From Qipengyuania algicida (GTDB lineage Bacteria > Pseudomonadota > Alphaproteobacteria > Sphingomonadales > Sphingomonadaceae), in contig NZ_WTYA01000004.1 of assembly GCF_009828025.1 (NCBI RefSeq), positions 124,001 through 188,000 on the forward strand: a DNA stretch of 64,000 nt, read 5' to 3'. Under the pieces are notes generated by a model. The model was not told the DNA's origin. It made no database searches and saw only the letters and a program-made list of their open reading frames with translations. This document shows positions 37,256 to 46,079 of this stretch, in pieces. The position numbers were made by a program, and so were the translations under genes. Numbering within the stretch: position 1 is the stretch's first letter; the number at the start of each line of letters is the position of its first letter.

Positions 37256-37989
37256 AGAAGGCCACCGCACAATCTTCGCGACGCCTGCGTGGCAGTCTGC
37301 TGCGTCGTCTGTGGCGCGAGAAGAGCGGAGTTGCGCTGCTCGAATTCGCTTACACGCTGCCCATCATCGTCGGGATTGGCGCCTACGGTATCGAGCTGTC
37401 CAACTACGCGATCATCAACCTGCGAATCAGTCAGGTTGCCCTCAGTCTGGCAGACAACGCCTCACGCGTGGGCACGACGAGCAATCTCACCTCGCAACAA
37501 TTGCGCGAAGTTGACATCAATGACATTTTCAAGGGTGTTCAGCTTCAGGGTAACAGCATCAACCTGACTAAGTTCGGACGCGTTACGCTTTCGAGCCTTG
37601 AGAATGTCAGCCAGACTTACGATAGTTCACCCGTACAGCGCATTCATTGGCAGCGCTGCATTGGGTTGGTTAGCGATAGCACCTACGGGTCGAGCTACGG
37701 CACGACCTTACCGACTGACGGAATCACTTCAACGGCAACCAACAAGGGAACTGCGGTGCCAGCCGGAATGGGCGAAGCGGGGTCCAAGGTGAACGCTCCT
37801 CAGGATTCGGGCGTCATGTTTGTCGAGATCAACTATCAGTACCAGCCGCTATTCGGCGGAATGCTGATTTCCGCGCGCAAGATCCACTACACGGCATCGT
37901 TCATTGTTCGCGACAAACGCGATTTCAGCCAGATCTACAACCCTTCGCCGACTGCGAATAGAGCGACCTGCGACAAGTATAACGCCTGA
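37252..37989 (+). CDS. TadE-like pseudopilin, second copy
   Basis: The 245-residue protein has a basic N-terminal tail of about 22 residues (RRLRGSLLRRLWREKSG), then ALLEFAYTLPIIVGIGAYGIELSN, the Glu-containing TadE membrane helix, and a mostly beta-rich external domain with DGIT and Tyr-rich parts. It lacks the calcium-like loops of its neighbour. Its start overlaps the upstream stop (ATGA), so the TadG, TadE and TadE genes form one coupled operon. The 29 bases to the convergent pdhB contain no clear terminator. Confidence 0.85.
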   Translation: MKKATAQSSRRLRGSLLRRLWREKSGVALLEFAYTLPIIVGIGAYGIELSNYAIINLRISQVALSLADNASRVGTTSNLTSQQLREVDINDIFKGVQLQGNSINLTKFGRVTLSSLENVSQTYDSSPVQRIHWQRCIGLVSDSTYGSSYGTTLPTDGITSTATNKGTAVPAGMGEAGSKVNAPQDSGVMFVEINYQYQPLFGGMLISARKIHYTASFIVRDKRDFSQIYNPSPTANRATCDKYNA

Positions 37990-38018
37990 TCGCAGGTCTC
38001 TCTCGCAGCGCTTTCGCA

Positions 38019-39395
38019 TCAATCGCGATAGCAGACTTTCTTGACCGCTTTCACAATACGGTCGGCATCGATCAGCGCGATCTTTTCCAGATTGGCCGCG
38101 TAGGGTAGCGGTACATCCTCGTCGTTGACGCGAAGGACAGGGGCGTCGAGATGGTCGAAACCCTCCTCCATGCAGATCGCGATGATCTCCGATGAAATAG
38201 AGCAGGTCGGCCAGCCCTCTTCCGCGACCACCAAACGGTTGGTCTTGGCCAGGCTGTCGAGCACGGTCTGCTTGTCGAGCGGGCGCAACGTCCTGAGATC
38301 GATCACTTCCGCATCGATCCCCTCTTCCGCCAGCTTTTCTGCCGCTTCGAGCGAAAAGCCAACGCCGATCGAATAGCTGACGATGGTCACGTCACTGCCT
38401 TCGCGCACGATCCGCGCCTTGCCGATCGGTAGCACGTAGTCATCGAGATCGGGAACCTCGAAGCTGCGACCATAAACCAGCTCGTTTTCAAGGAATACCA
38501 CCGGGTCTTCGGAGCGGATCGCCGCCTTGAGCAGTCCCTTGGCATCGGCTGCGTCATAGGGCGCGATAACCACCAGCCCCGGCACGCTCGCGTACCACGG
38601 GCCGTAGTTTTGGCTGTGCTGCGCCGCCACGCGGCTGGCCGCCGCGTTCGGGCCACGGAACACCACCGGACAGCGCATCTGGCCGCCGGACATGTAGTTC
38701 GTCTTGGCCGCCGAGTTCACGATGTGGTCGATCGCCTGCATGGCGAAATTGAAGGTCATGAATTCGACAATCGGCTTCAATCCGCCCATCGCAGCGCCGG
38801 TACCGATACCGGCAAAGCCATATTCGGTGATCGGTGTATCGATGACTCGCTTGGGACCGAATTCCTCGAGCAGGCCCTGCGTAACCTTGTAGGCACCCTG
38901 GTATTCGGCGACTTCCTCACCCATCACGAACACGCGCTCGTCAGACCGCATTTCCTCGGCCATCGCATCGCGCAGAGCTTCGCGTACCGACAGGCTAACC
39001 ATGCTGGTGCCCTCGGGAATCGCGGGATCGGCCTTGGCCTCCTTGCTGGGCGCTGGCTTGATCGGCTTGTCGTCGTCCTGCTTCGGTTCGGGCGCGGCTT
39101 CTGCCTCGGGAGCAGCTTTAGCAGCAGGTGCCTCGACCTGGGAAGCGTCCTCGTCCTCGCCAGCGATCATCGCGATGGCAGTGCCAACGGCGACGTTCTC
39201 GCGGCCTTCGGGGATCAGGATCTTGGCGAGCGTACCTTCGTCCACCGCTTCGAATTCCATCGTCGCCTTGTCGGTCTCGATCTCCGCGATGATATCACCG
39301 GCGGAAATCGTGTCGCCTTCCTGCTTGAGCCATTTGGCGAGCGTGCCTTCTTCCATCGTGGGCGAAAGCGCGGGCATCTTGAGTTCGATCGCCAT
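38019..39395 (-). CDS. pdhB: Pyruvate dehydrogenase E1 beta subunit with lipoyl domain
   Basis: The 458-residue protein joins an N-terminal lipoyl domain to the E1 beta subunit. Residues 1-80 hold [21 protein letters not shown] and the lipoylation site [10 protein letters not shown] (Lys near residue 43). An Ala/Glu/Lys/Pro linker (about 85-130) leads to the E1 beta fold with [31 protein letters not shown] and [13 protein letters not shown] lipoyl domain on E1 beta is known in rhizobia and sphingomonads. Its ATG shares one base with the pdhA stop (TGATG). LipA at 24425 would supply the lipoate. Confidence 0.96.
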   Translation of the reverse strand: MAIELKMPALSPTMEEGTLAKWLKQEGDTISAGDIIAEIETDKATMEFEAVDEGTLAKILIPEGRENVAVGTAIAMIAGEDEDASQVEAPAAKAAPEAEAAPEPKQDDDKPIKPAPSKEAKADPAIPEGTSMVSLSVREALRDAMAEEMRSDERVFVMGEEVAEYQGAYKVTQGLLEEFGPKRVIDTPITEYGFAGIGTGAAMGGLKPIVEFMTFNFAMQAIDHIVNSAAKTNYMSGGQMRCPVVFRGPNAAASRVAAQHSQNYGPWYASVPGLVVIAPYDAADAKGLLKAAIRSEDPVVFLENELVYGRSFEVPDLDDYVLPIGKARIVREGSDVTIVSYSIGVGFSLEAAEKLAEEGIDAEVIDLRTLRPLDKQTVLDSLAKTNRLVVAEEGWPTCSISSEIIAICMEEGFDHLDAPVLRVNDEDVPLPYAANLEKIALIDADRIVKAVKKVCYRD

Positions 39396-40495
39396 CAGTA
39401 GTTCTCCACCAGCACGTCGGTGTAGAGTTCGCTGGCCTCGGGTTCGGGCGAATTCTCTGCAAAGTCAGCCGCTTCCGAAACCTGCTGCCGGATAGCCTTG
39501 TCGATCGCCTTCAAATCGTCCTCGCTCTTGCCTTGTTCGATAAGGGTTTTCTTAAGCCTCTCGATCGGATCCTTGTGCTCGCGCACGTCCTGCACCTCTT
39601 CGCGGGTTCGGTATTTTGCCGGGTCCGACATCGAGTGCCCGCGATAGCGATAGGTGTTGCATTCGAGCAGGACCGGGCCGCCCTGCTCGCGCACATGCTT
39701 GAACGCCACTTCGGCGGCCTGACGCACTTCGAGCACATCCATGCCGTTCACATCCATGCCGGGAATCCGGAACGCCGTGCCGCGGCGATAGAATTTGGTC
39801 TCGGCCGAGCTGCGCTTGACCGCGGTGCCCATCGCGTACTGGTTGTTTTCGACCACGAACACGATTGGCAGCTGCCACAGGCTCGCCATGTTGAACGTCT
39901 CGTAGACCTGGCCTTGATTGGCGGCGCCGTCGCCGAAATAGGCTAGGGTCAGCCCGCCGTCTTCGTTGTATTTATGCGCAAAGGCGAGGCCCGCACCTAG
40001 CGGCACCTGCGCGCCGACGATGCCGTGGCCGCCGTAGAACTTATGCTCGGTCGAGAACATGTGCATCGACCCGCCCTTGCCCTTCGAAATACCGGCCTGA
40101 CGTCCGGTCAACTCGGCCATGATGAGTTTGGGATCGATACCATAGGCCAGCATGTGCCCATGGTCGCGATAGCCGGTGATCACGCTATCCTTGTCTTGAT
40201 CCAGCGCAGATTGCAGGCCGATCGCAACGGCTTCCTGACCGATATAAAGGTGGCAGAAACCGCCGATCAGGCCGAGGCCGTAAAGCTGGCCGGCGCGCTC
40301 TTCGAACCGCCGGATGAGCAGCATCTGCTCATAGAAATGGAGCATTTCATCCATGCTCGCATCGTAACGCGGTTGCTTGCGGTGTTCTTCCTGCAGCGAA
40401 TGCAGCGCGAATTCGAGATCGCGCTCGGCCTGCTCTTCCGTGGAAGCGGCAGCTTTGGTGGGAGGTGACGATTTTTTGCGAGGTGCTCTGGCCAA
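39395..40495 (-). CDS. pdhA: Pyruvate dehydrogenase E1 alpha subunit
   Basis: The 366-residue subunit binds thiamine diphosphate and decarboxylates pyruvate. The TPP motif runs from [12 protein letters not shown] to [11 protein letters not shown], with [12 protein letters not shown] and [15 protein letters not shown], the phosphorylation-loop region of E1 alpha. The start is TTG at 40495: it is the first sensible codon ([10 protein letters not shown]), AAAGGA lies 9 bases upstream, and a longer reading to 40564 also begins with TTG and has no family match. Coupled to pdhB by a one-base overlap. Confidence 0.95.
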   Translation of the reverse strand: MARAPRKKSSPPTKAAASTEEQAERDLEFALHSLQEEHRKQPRYDASMDEMLHFYEQMLLIRRFEERAGQLYGLGLIGGFCHLYIGQEAVAIGLQSALDQDKDSVITGYRDHGHMLAYGIDPKLIMAELTGRQAGISKGKGGSMHMFSTEHKFYGGHGIVGAQVPLGAGLAFAHKYNEDGGLTLAYFGDGAANQGQVYETFNMASLWQLPIVFVVENNQYAMGTAVKRSSAETKFYRRGTAFRIPGMDVNGMDVLEVRQAAEVAFKHVREQGGPVLLECNTYRYRGHSMSDPAKYRTREEVQDVREHKDPIERLKKTLIEQGKSEDDLKAIDKAIRQQVSEAADFAENSPEPEASELYTDVLVENY

Positions 40496-40622
40496 GGGGA
40501 ATTTGTCCTTTGTCCGGGGGAGGAATCTCTGCGGCCTATAGGCGTAAGGCAAAGCAGTACGCAACGGGCCACACAGACAAAAGAATTTGCCAGACGTCGA
40601 TGCCCCCCCCTAAGGTCGTGAC

Positions 40623-40943
40623 CTAATCGTCAACCTTCATGATGACCTCGTCCGGGTGGACCACGTTGAGCTGGCTGCGTACGAGTTGCCCCACCATATC
40701 CGGGTCAGCGTGCTTGGGATCGAGCAGGTCGACGCGATTGCGCAAGGCATCGCGTTGTTTGGTCAACTCCGATAGCTGCTTCTGGCGCTGGTCGTGCAGG
40801 CGGAGATTGTCACCCCAGGCGAGAAGCCCCGAAGGCCCGGCGATCGCGAGCCCGGCGAGCACGAGCAAAATCGCCAACGCAACGAACTCCGTTCGTCCGC
40901 CCTTGGGCCACAATCTTCCAATGCTCGTCTGGCGTTTCCCCAT
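40623..40943 (-). CDS. Cell division protein FtsB/DivIC
   Basis: The 106-residue protein has one membrane segment (residues about 20-42, VALAILLVLAGLAIAG) followed by a coiled coil (RLHDQRQKQLSELTKQRDALRNRVDLL) in the periplasm and ends in a short conserved HPDEVIM tail. This is the FtsB/DivIC layout, which joins FtsL and FtsQ at the division site. It lies 127 bases upstream of pdhA on the same strand, a common alphaproteobacterial arrangement (often eno-ftsB-pdhA). Confidence 0.88.
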   Translation of the reverse strand: MGKRQTSIGRLWPKGGRTEFVALAILLVLAGLAIAGPSGLLAWGDNLRLHDQRQKQLSELTKQRDALRNRVDLLDPKHADPDMVGQLVRSQLNVVHPDEVIMKVDD

Positions 40944-41035
40944 GATTCACCATGAATCACACCTTGCCCGACCATGCAAGGAACATTGTTGTACTTCAGT
41001 AAGATTTGCGCCGGAACGGTGCTGCTTCACCACGC

Positions 41036-41070
41036 GTTGATTTGACATCAACCGCGACAAGCGATATAGT
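41036..41070 (+). promoter_or_regulatory. Promoter of hpd with overlapping operator-like palindrome
   Basis: TTGACA (41042-41047), a 17-base spacer and TATAGT (41065-41070) form a near-consensus sigma-70 promoter, about 40 bases before the hpd start. A perfect inverted repeat GTTGAT-TTGAC-ATCAAC (41036-41052) overlaps the -35, so a repressor bound there would block RNA polymerase. Slightly upstream, GGAAC (41013-41017) and CGTT (41035-41038) are 17 bases apart, matching the general-stress ECF consensus, though such a match is expected about once by chance in this window. Confidence 0.75.
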
Positions 41071-41109
41071 TGCCAATGTAACTAATTTGAGATTTCAGGA
41101 GAGAAATTC

Positions 41110-42231
41110 ATGGCCGATTTGTTCGAGAATCCCGTCGGGCTCGATGGGTTCGAATTCGTTGAATTCTGCGCGCCGGAAAAGGGCGTGATCGAACCTGTTT
41201 TCAAAGCCATGGGCTTCACCCACGTCGCGACCCACCGCAGCAAGGACGTCGCACTTTGGCGTCAAGGCGGCATCAATTTGATCCTCAACTACGAACCGAA
41301 AAGCGCCGCATGGTTCTTTGCCCGCGAGCACGGTCCATCCGCTTGCGGAATGGGCTTTCGTGTCCGCAATGCGGCTGCGGCCTATCAGTATCTGCTCGAA
41401 AAAGGCGCTGAGCCGGTACAAATCGAAACCGGGCCGATGGAACTGCGCCTTCCTGCCATCCGTGGCATCGGCGGCGCCATTATTTATCTGCTCGATCGTT
41501 ATGAGAACGAAGCTGGCGAAGGCCTTTCGATCTACGACATCGACTTTGAGTATCTTCCCGGCATCGAACGTCACCCCGAAGGCGCAGGCTTCGACCGCAT
41601 CGATCACTTGACCCACAACGTCTACACCGGCCGGATGAAATATTGGGCCGATTATTACGAGACCCTGTTCAACTTCCGCGAGATTCGCTTCTTCGATATC
41701 AAGGGTGAATACACCGGCCTCACTTCCAAGGCGCTGACTGCCCCGGACGGCAAGATCCGCATCCCCCTCAACGAGGAAGGAGAAGGCGGCAAGGGCCAGA
41801 TCGAAGAGTTCCTGCGCGAATTCAACGGAGAAGGTATCCAGCACATCGCCCTGATCTGCGATGATCTGGTCAAGGCATGGGATAGGCTCAAGGAGTTTGG
41901 CGTGCCCTTCATGACCGCTCCACCCGAAACCTATTACGAGATGCTCGACGAACGCCTGCCCAACCACGGCGAGAATGCCGATCAGCTTCAGATGCGCGGC
42001 ATCCTGCTCGACGGCACCACGGAGGGCGGACAGCCTCGCCTGCTGCTGCAAATCTTCGCCGAAGCACAGGTGGGACCGGTGTTCTTCGAATTCATTCAGC
42101 GTAAGGGTGACGAAGGCTTCGGCGAAGGCAATTTCAAGGCGCTGTTCGAGAGCATGGAGCGCGACCAGATCAAGCGCGGTACTCTGAGCGTGGACGATGC
42201 AAAAACGGTCGAAGCGGAGCCAGCGGAATGA
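41110..42231 (+). CDS. hpd: 4-hydroxyphenylpyruvate dioxygenase
   Basis: The 373-residue non-heme iron enzyme turns 4-hydroxyphenylpyruvate into homogentisate in tyrosine breakdown. Two VOC-type halves are visible, and the iron ligands by family alignment are His166 ([10 protein letters not shown]), His245 (IQHIAL) and Glu327 ([13 protein letters not shown]). A Shine-Dalgarno AGGAGAG stands 5-8 bases before the ATG. It overlaps the next VOC gene (ATGA). Homogentisate 1,2-dioxygenase is not in the window, so pathway completion lies elsewhere. The promoter and palindrome above suggest substrate-responsive control. Confidence 0.97.
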   Translation: MADLFENPVGLDGFEFVEFCAPEKGVIEPVFKAMGFTHVATHRSKDVALWRQGGINLILNYEPKSAAWFFAREHGPSACGMGFRVRNAAAAYQYLLEKGAEPVQIETGPMELRLPAIRGIGGAIIYLLDRYENEAGEGLSIYDIDFEYLPGIERHPEGAGFDRIDHLTHNVYTGRMKYWADYYETLFNFREIRFFDIKGEYTGLTSKALTAPDGKIRIPLNEEGEGGKGQIEEFLREFNGEGIQHIALICDDLVKAWDRLKEFGVPFMTAPPETYYEMLDERLPNHGENADQLQMRGILLDGTTEGGQPRLLLQIFAEAQVGPVFFEFIQRKGDEGFGEGNFKALFESMERDQIKRGTLSVDDAKTVEAEPAE

Positions 42232-42815
42232 GCGACGCCAGCACTAGCCCGCACCCGGTTAAGCTGGGCGGCGTCCACCATGCCGCCTATCGCTGCAAGG
42301 ACGCCAAGGAAACGGTCGAATGGTATGGCCGTGTGCTCGGTATGGACTACACCACCGCTTTCGCCGAAGACCACGTCCCCTCGACCGGCGAATACGATCC
42401 CTACATGCACGTGTTCCTCGACGCGGGGAATAACAACATCCTCGCCTTCTTCGAGCTTCCCAACCAGAAAGACATGGGGCGCGATGAGAACACCCCCGCG
42501 TGGGTGCAGCATCTGGCCTTCCGGGTTGGCTCCGAAGAAGAACTGCTCGCGGCGAAAAAGCATATCGAGAGCGAAGGGATCGACGTCCTCGGCCCGACGC
42601 ATCATGGCATTTTCAAGTCGATCTATTTCTTCGATCCCAATGGCCACCGCGTCGAGTTGGCGACGGATATCGGGACAGAGGATCAATATGCCGAGTTGAA
42701 GCGCGTCGCTGCGCCTATGCTAGACGAGTGGAGTCAGACCAAGAAGGCACCTCAGCACGCCGCCTGGCTCCACGAGATCGCGCGCAAGGAGAACGCGGCA
42801 AAAGCGTCCGATTGA
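42228..42815 (+). CDS. VOC family protein (glyoxalase/dioxygenase fold)
   Basis: The 195-residue protein has the vicinal-oxygen-chelate fold: [26 protein letters not shown] at the start (cited in part) with His18/19, [17 protein letters not shown] in the middle, and [21 protein letters not shown] plus [15 protein letters not shown] with a Glu ligand at the end. The metal-site pattern H...H...E suggests an active metal enzyme. The start overlaps the hpd stop, so it is probably made with hpd and may act on an aromatic or thioester intermediate, but its substrate is not known. Confidence 0.82.
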   Translation: MSDASTSPHPVKLGGVHHAAYRCKDAKETVEWYGRVLGMDYTTAFAEDHVPSTGEYDPYMHVFLDAGNNNILAFFELPNQKDMGRDENTPAWVQHLAFRVGSEEELLAAKKHIESEGIDVLGPTHHGIFKSIYFFDPNGHRVELATDIGTEDQYAELKRVAAPMLDEWSQTKKAPQHAAWLHEIARKENAAKASD

Positions 42816-43068
42816 TCCATCGCAACTGTCGCAGTCTCGCACCCGTTCAAAAAGGTTTACCCGCGCCACGACGCGGGCTCGGAACTGCTGCACATGCGAA
42901 GAGTAGAATAGTAGTGACTTCGTCGGAAGGAGGTATGCTTTGCTGCCTCCGGTTGAATGTGTGATTCAGCACGATTTGCCGTGATATCCATTGACGGGAA
43001 ACTTGAATTCCCGGTTGGCGCGATGACCTTCTGACCGACAAAAAATACAGGTGAGGTGTTTTAGTTTC

Positions 43069-43956
43069 GTGAATTATATCAAAATACTAGAGCAGCAACT
43101 TCAGCATATGGCTGCAGGGGCAGTACAGCTTTTGCCGAATATCGTGATCGGCGTTGTCCTGCTGGTGGCCACTGCAATAATGGTCCGCGTATTCGTCAAC
43201 GTCGTCGAAAAAGTCACAGGCCGTTCGCGCATGCGCGCCGATCTACGCCAGCTTGCGCAGACGCTCACGCGGGTGTTCGTCTGGATCCTCGGCTTGCTGC
43301 TAGTCACGACGATCATCATACCCGGATTTACCTTCGGCAGCGCCATGGCCGGGCTCGGCGTGGGCGCGGTGGCAATCGGCTTCGCGTTTCAGGACATTCT
43401 CGAAAACTTCCTTGCCGGCGTGCTGATCATGCTGCGCGACAAGATGCATCTGGGAGATTATATCGAGGCCAACAATATCGACGGCACGGTCGAGAAAATC
43501 ACGCTGCGTGAAACGCATATCCGCCAATTCAGCGGTGAACTGACCATCCTGCCGAACTCGACGATCTTCAAGAATCCGGTCAAGATCTACAGTGATCGAC
43601 CATTCCGCCGCTTCCAGCTCACCGTAGGCGTATCCTACGATACCGACCTGACGCGGGCGCGCAAGGTCATCGCGAACGCAGTCAAAACCGTCGAAGGCGT
43701 CGATGGGGATCACGCATCTGAAGTGTATTTGCGCGAATTCGGCGGCAGCTCGATCGATCTGCTGGTTCGCTGGTGGGTCGACACGAAACAGAACAGCCTG
43801 ATGGAAGTCCAGTCCAACGTCGTCAACGCGATAAAGGAAGCGCTCGACCAGGCGGAAATCGAGATCCCCTTCCCCTATATCACGCACACGTTCAAGGAGC
43901 GGGTGCCGCTGGGCAAGGAGCCGGGTGAAACGGTCGAAAGCGCCGAGTCGGCATAA
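43069..43956 (+). CDS. Small-conductance mechanosensitive channel (MscS family)
   Basis: The 295-residue channel protects against hypo-osmotic shock. Membrane segments lie near residues 20-45, 70-92 and 95-125; the pore-lining TM3 is FGSAMAGLGVGAVAIGFAFQDILENFLAG, rich in Ala/Gly as in MscS (cited in part), followed by LRDKMHLGDYI of the beta domain. The start is uncertain: GTG at 43069 (MNYIKILEQQL) is preferred, GTG at 43051 adds six residues. Upstream (42816-43068) is gene-free and contains CGGGAA-N7-TTCCCG (42994-43014 region) and a CCCGCG/CGCGGG hairpin at 42860-42877. Confidence 0.92.
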   Translation: MNYIKILEQQLQHMAAGAVQLLPNIVIGVVLLVATAIMVRVFVNVVEKVTGRSRMRADLRQLAQTLTRVFVWILGLLLVTTIIIPGFTFGSAMAGLGVGAVAIGFAFQDILENFLAGVLIMLRDKMHLGDYIEANNIDGTVEKITLRETHIRQFSGELTILPNSTIFKNPVKIYSDRPFRRFQLTVGVSYDTDLTRARKVIANAVKTVEGVDGDHASEVYLREFGGSSIDLLVRWWVDTKQNSLMEVQSNVVNAIKEALDQAEIEIPFPYITHTFKERVPLGKEPGETVESAESA

Positions 43957-44041
43957 ATACGCAAAGCCCCCGGGGCACGTTCAGGATGATAGGCAACACC
44001 GATTGTCAGCGCCAGCGCAGTTCTCTAAGGCGTTCTCCGTC

Positions 44042-44115
44042 GCGCCCGTAGCTCAGCAGGATAGAGCACCAGATTCCTAATCTGGGGGCCACAGGTTCGA
44101 ATCCTGTCGGGCGCA
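44042..44115 (+). tRNA. tRNA-Arg (CCU)
   Basis: The gene reads GCGCCCG-TA-GCTCAGCAGGATAGAGC, anticodon stem-loop CCAGATTCCTAATCTGG (anticodon CCT), variable GGGCC region, T arm ACAGGTTCGAATCCTGT and closing CGGGCGC plus discriminator A. The CCA tail is not encoded, so it must be added after transcription. Stems pair fully. It lies after mscS. No repeat of its 3' end was seen in the following 400 bases. Confidence 0.96.
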
Positions 44116-44513
44116 CGATTTCCCTTCCAGAGTCAGAAATTCGGCCTAAGGTCTTGAAAGAAAAGACCATTTCTGGGCTTTGAAAACCGTAAAGACGGTC
44201 AAACACGATCTTCCCACCAAACACTAGCTTGAGCATTGCGCGGCGGTCTTCCAAACACCAACTTTTTCAAATATTCCAAGAATTTGCTGGACAATTTGAG
44301 AGCGGTTGAAAAGTTGATTGATAGTCGCGAGCTGGCGTGCCGCATTTTGCAATCTTTTCGGCCAGAATCAGCTTTTGGCGTTCGGGTTCATCGACCTTTT
44401 TCTCCTATCCGCTTGTCAGCCAACCCCGGCAATCGAACCAAGGGCGAAGATGTACTGCGAGCAGGGCCCAGAACTTGTGGAACGAAGGCCGTATTTGAGG
44501 ATAAAGAACGATC
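44116..44513. other. Gene-free stretch downstream of tRNA-Arg
   Basis: I see no gene here. The frames that are open (44236-44568 and neighbours) have no protein-like sequence, and the minus-strand frame at 44006-44254 is the familiar false ORF made by reading a tRNA backwards. The base composition is visibly more AT-rich than nearby genes between 44150 and 44340. It may hold the promoter of the aldo/keto reductase gene and perhaps decayed DNA left by an element once inserted at the tRNA. Confidence 0.5.
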
Positions 44514-45494
44514 ATGGATTATACAAAGCTCGGTCGGACCGGACTCGACATCTCGCGACTTTGCCTAGGCTGCATGACGTTTGGCGTTCCGAACCGAGGA
44601 ACCCACGAATGGTCGCTCGACGAGGAAGCCAGCCGTCCTATCCTGCGCAAGGCAATTGAAGCCGGAATCAATTTCTTCGATACAGCCAACGTCTATTCAG
44701 ATGGGACGTCAGAGGAAATCGTCGGCCGTGCCTTGAAGGACCTCGCGCCGCGTGAGGAACTGGTCATTGCCACCAAGGTCCACGGACGAATGCATGCGGG
44801 CCCTAATGGAGCCGGGCTCAGCCGCAAGGCGATCATGCAGGAAATCGACGCCAGCCTGAAGCGGCTCGGTACCGATTATGTCGATCTCTATCAGATCCAC
44901 AGATTCGACGATCACACGCCGATCGAGGAAACGCTTGAGGCTCTGCACGACGTCGTGAAGGCCGGAAAGGCGCGCTACATCGGTGCATCTTCGATGTACG
45001 CTTGGCAATTTGCCACGATGCTCCATGTTGCCCAAGCGAATGGATGGACGCAGTTCGTCTCAATGCAAAATTTCGTCAACCTTATGTACCGCGAGGAAGA
45101 GCGCGAAATGCTGCCTCTGTGCGCGGAGAAAGGTATCGGCGTTATTCCGTGGAGCCCGCTGGCGCGCGGCCGCCTCACCCGAGACTGGCAGGATGAGACG
45201 AAACGCTCGCAGACCGATCATTTCGGTAAGTACCTGTTCGGCGGCACCGAAGAAGCCGATCGCAGGGTGGTGGAAGCGGTCGCGAATGTTGCCAATGAGC
45301 GCGGAGTGTCGCGCGCGCAAATCGCTCTAGCTTGGGTACTCGCCAAACCCGAAGTCTCCGCACCGATTATCGGCGCTTCTAAAGAAGCCCATCTCGATGA
45401 TGCCATCGCGGCGCTGGACATCGAACTTAGCCAAGATGAGATCAGCATGCTTGAGGAGCCGTATATTCCCCATGCGGTCGTTGGCTTCAGCTAA
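44514..45494 (+). CDS. Aldo/keto reductase (YajO/Gox-like)
   Basis: The 326-residue NADPH-dependent reductase shows the catalytic tetrad: Asp in FFDTANVYSDG, Tyr in the same segment (VYSDG), Lys in IATKVHG and His in YQIHRFDD. LGCMTFG near the N-terminus and the cofactor-binding SPLARGRLT, ALAWVLAKPEVSAPIIGASKEAHLDD near the end are typical of the AKR13/yajO-like branch. The ATG at 44514 has GAGGA upstream. It stands alone between tRNA-Arg and a convergent gene set. Substrate unknown. Confidence 0.9.
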   Translation: MDYTKLGRTGLDISRLCLGCMTFGVPNRGTHEWSLDEEASRPILRKAIEAGINFFDTANVYSDGTSEEIVGRALKDLAPREELVIATKVHGRMHAGPNGAGLSRKAIMQEIDASLKRLGTDYVDLYQIHRFDDHTPIEETLEALHDVVKAGKARYIGASSMYAWQFATMLHVAQANGWTQFVSMQNFVNLMYREEEREMLPLCAEKGIGVIPWSPLARGRLTRDWQDETKRSQTDHFGKYLFGGTEEADRRVVEAVANVANERGVSRAQIALAWVLAKPEVSAPIIGASKEAHLDDAIAALDIELSQDEISMLEEPYIPHAVVGFS

Positions 45495-45594
45495 TTTCTA
45501 TTTTTTAAAATCACCGCTTTGACGACGACGTGAGGCCCCACAGGTTGGGCGCACCCTCAAGCTGATCATTTTCGGTCGATCGCATTTGAGCGAC

Positions 45595-46071
45595 TCAGTT
45601 TAACTCGTCCGGCGGCGCATAAGGCACCAGCAAAGGCGCAACCGCAATTCCCTCGTTGAGCATCGCCCGCGCATCTTCGGCCGTTGCTCGGCCATGGATC
45701 GGCTTTTCGTCTGCTTCCCCGTAGTGCATCGCGCGTGCATCTTCAGCAAAGCGATCGCCCACCCACTCGCTCTTAGAGAGAGCCTTCTGCTGTGCTGCAG
45801 CGAGCGCACGGAAGGCGTTGGCAACCTCCTCTGGCATCTGCCCATTCGCGAATTGGCTATCTTCCGATCCGATCGACGAGGACGGAGCTGAACTCGATCG
45901 ATTGCTTCTGACCGGTACGGCTGGGGCCATTGGAGCCTTCGAAATATTGGTGCTACCGCAGATCGGGCAGCTCAGCAGACCGGAAACCCTTTGCTGCGCG
46001 TAATCGTCGCTCGAACGGAACCATCCTTCGAAGCTGTGCGAATGATCGCAGCTCAAATCGAAAACAATCAT
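45595..46071 (-). CDS. DUF1178 family protein (zinc-ribbon-like)
   Basis: The 158-residue protein begins MIVFDLSCDHSHSFEGWFRS and has CPICGSTNISKAPMAP near residue 35, the hallmark of the alphaproteobacterial DUF1178 family; with CDHSHSF it supplies the Cys/His pairs for a probable zinc site. A charged helical part (EEVANAFRALAAAQQKAL) and AEDARAMLNEGIAVAPL end the protein. Function unknown. It follows the nitrilase-like gene by 8 bases on the same strand; grxC-nit-DUF1178 is a recurring group. Confidence 0.88.
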   Translation of the reverse strand: MIVFDLSCDHSHSFEGWFRSSDDYAQQRVSGLLSCPICGSTNISKAPMAPAVPVRSNRSSSAPSSSIGSEDSQFANGQMPEEVANAFRALAAAQQKALSKSEWVGDRFAEDARAMHYGEADEKPIHGRATAEDARAMLNEGIAVAPLLVPYAPPDELN

Positions 46072-46079
46072 AACGAACG

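Noticed and set aside
43957-44041. GCCCCCGGGGC after mscS as an intrinsic terminator
   Set aside because: The palindrome has no loop room and no T-run, so I would not call it.
44006-44254. An 82-residue frame containing RPTGFEPVAPRLG on the minus strand at tRNA-Arg
   Set aside because: This is the well-known false protein produced by reading a tRNA gene backwards.
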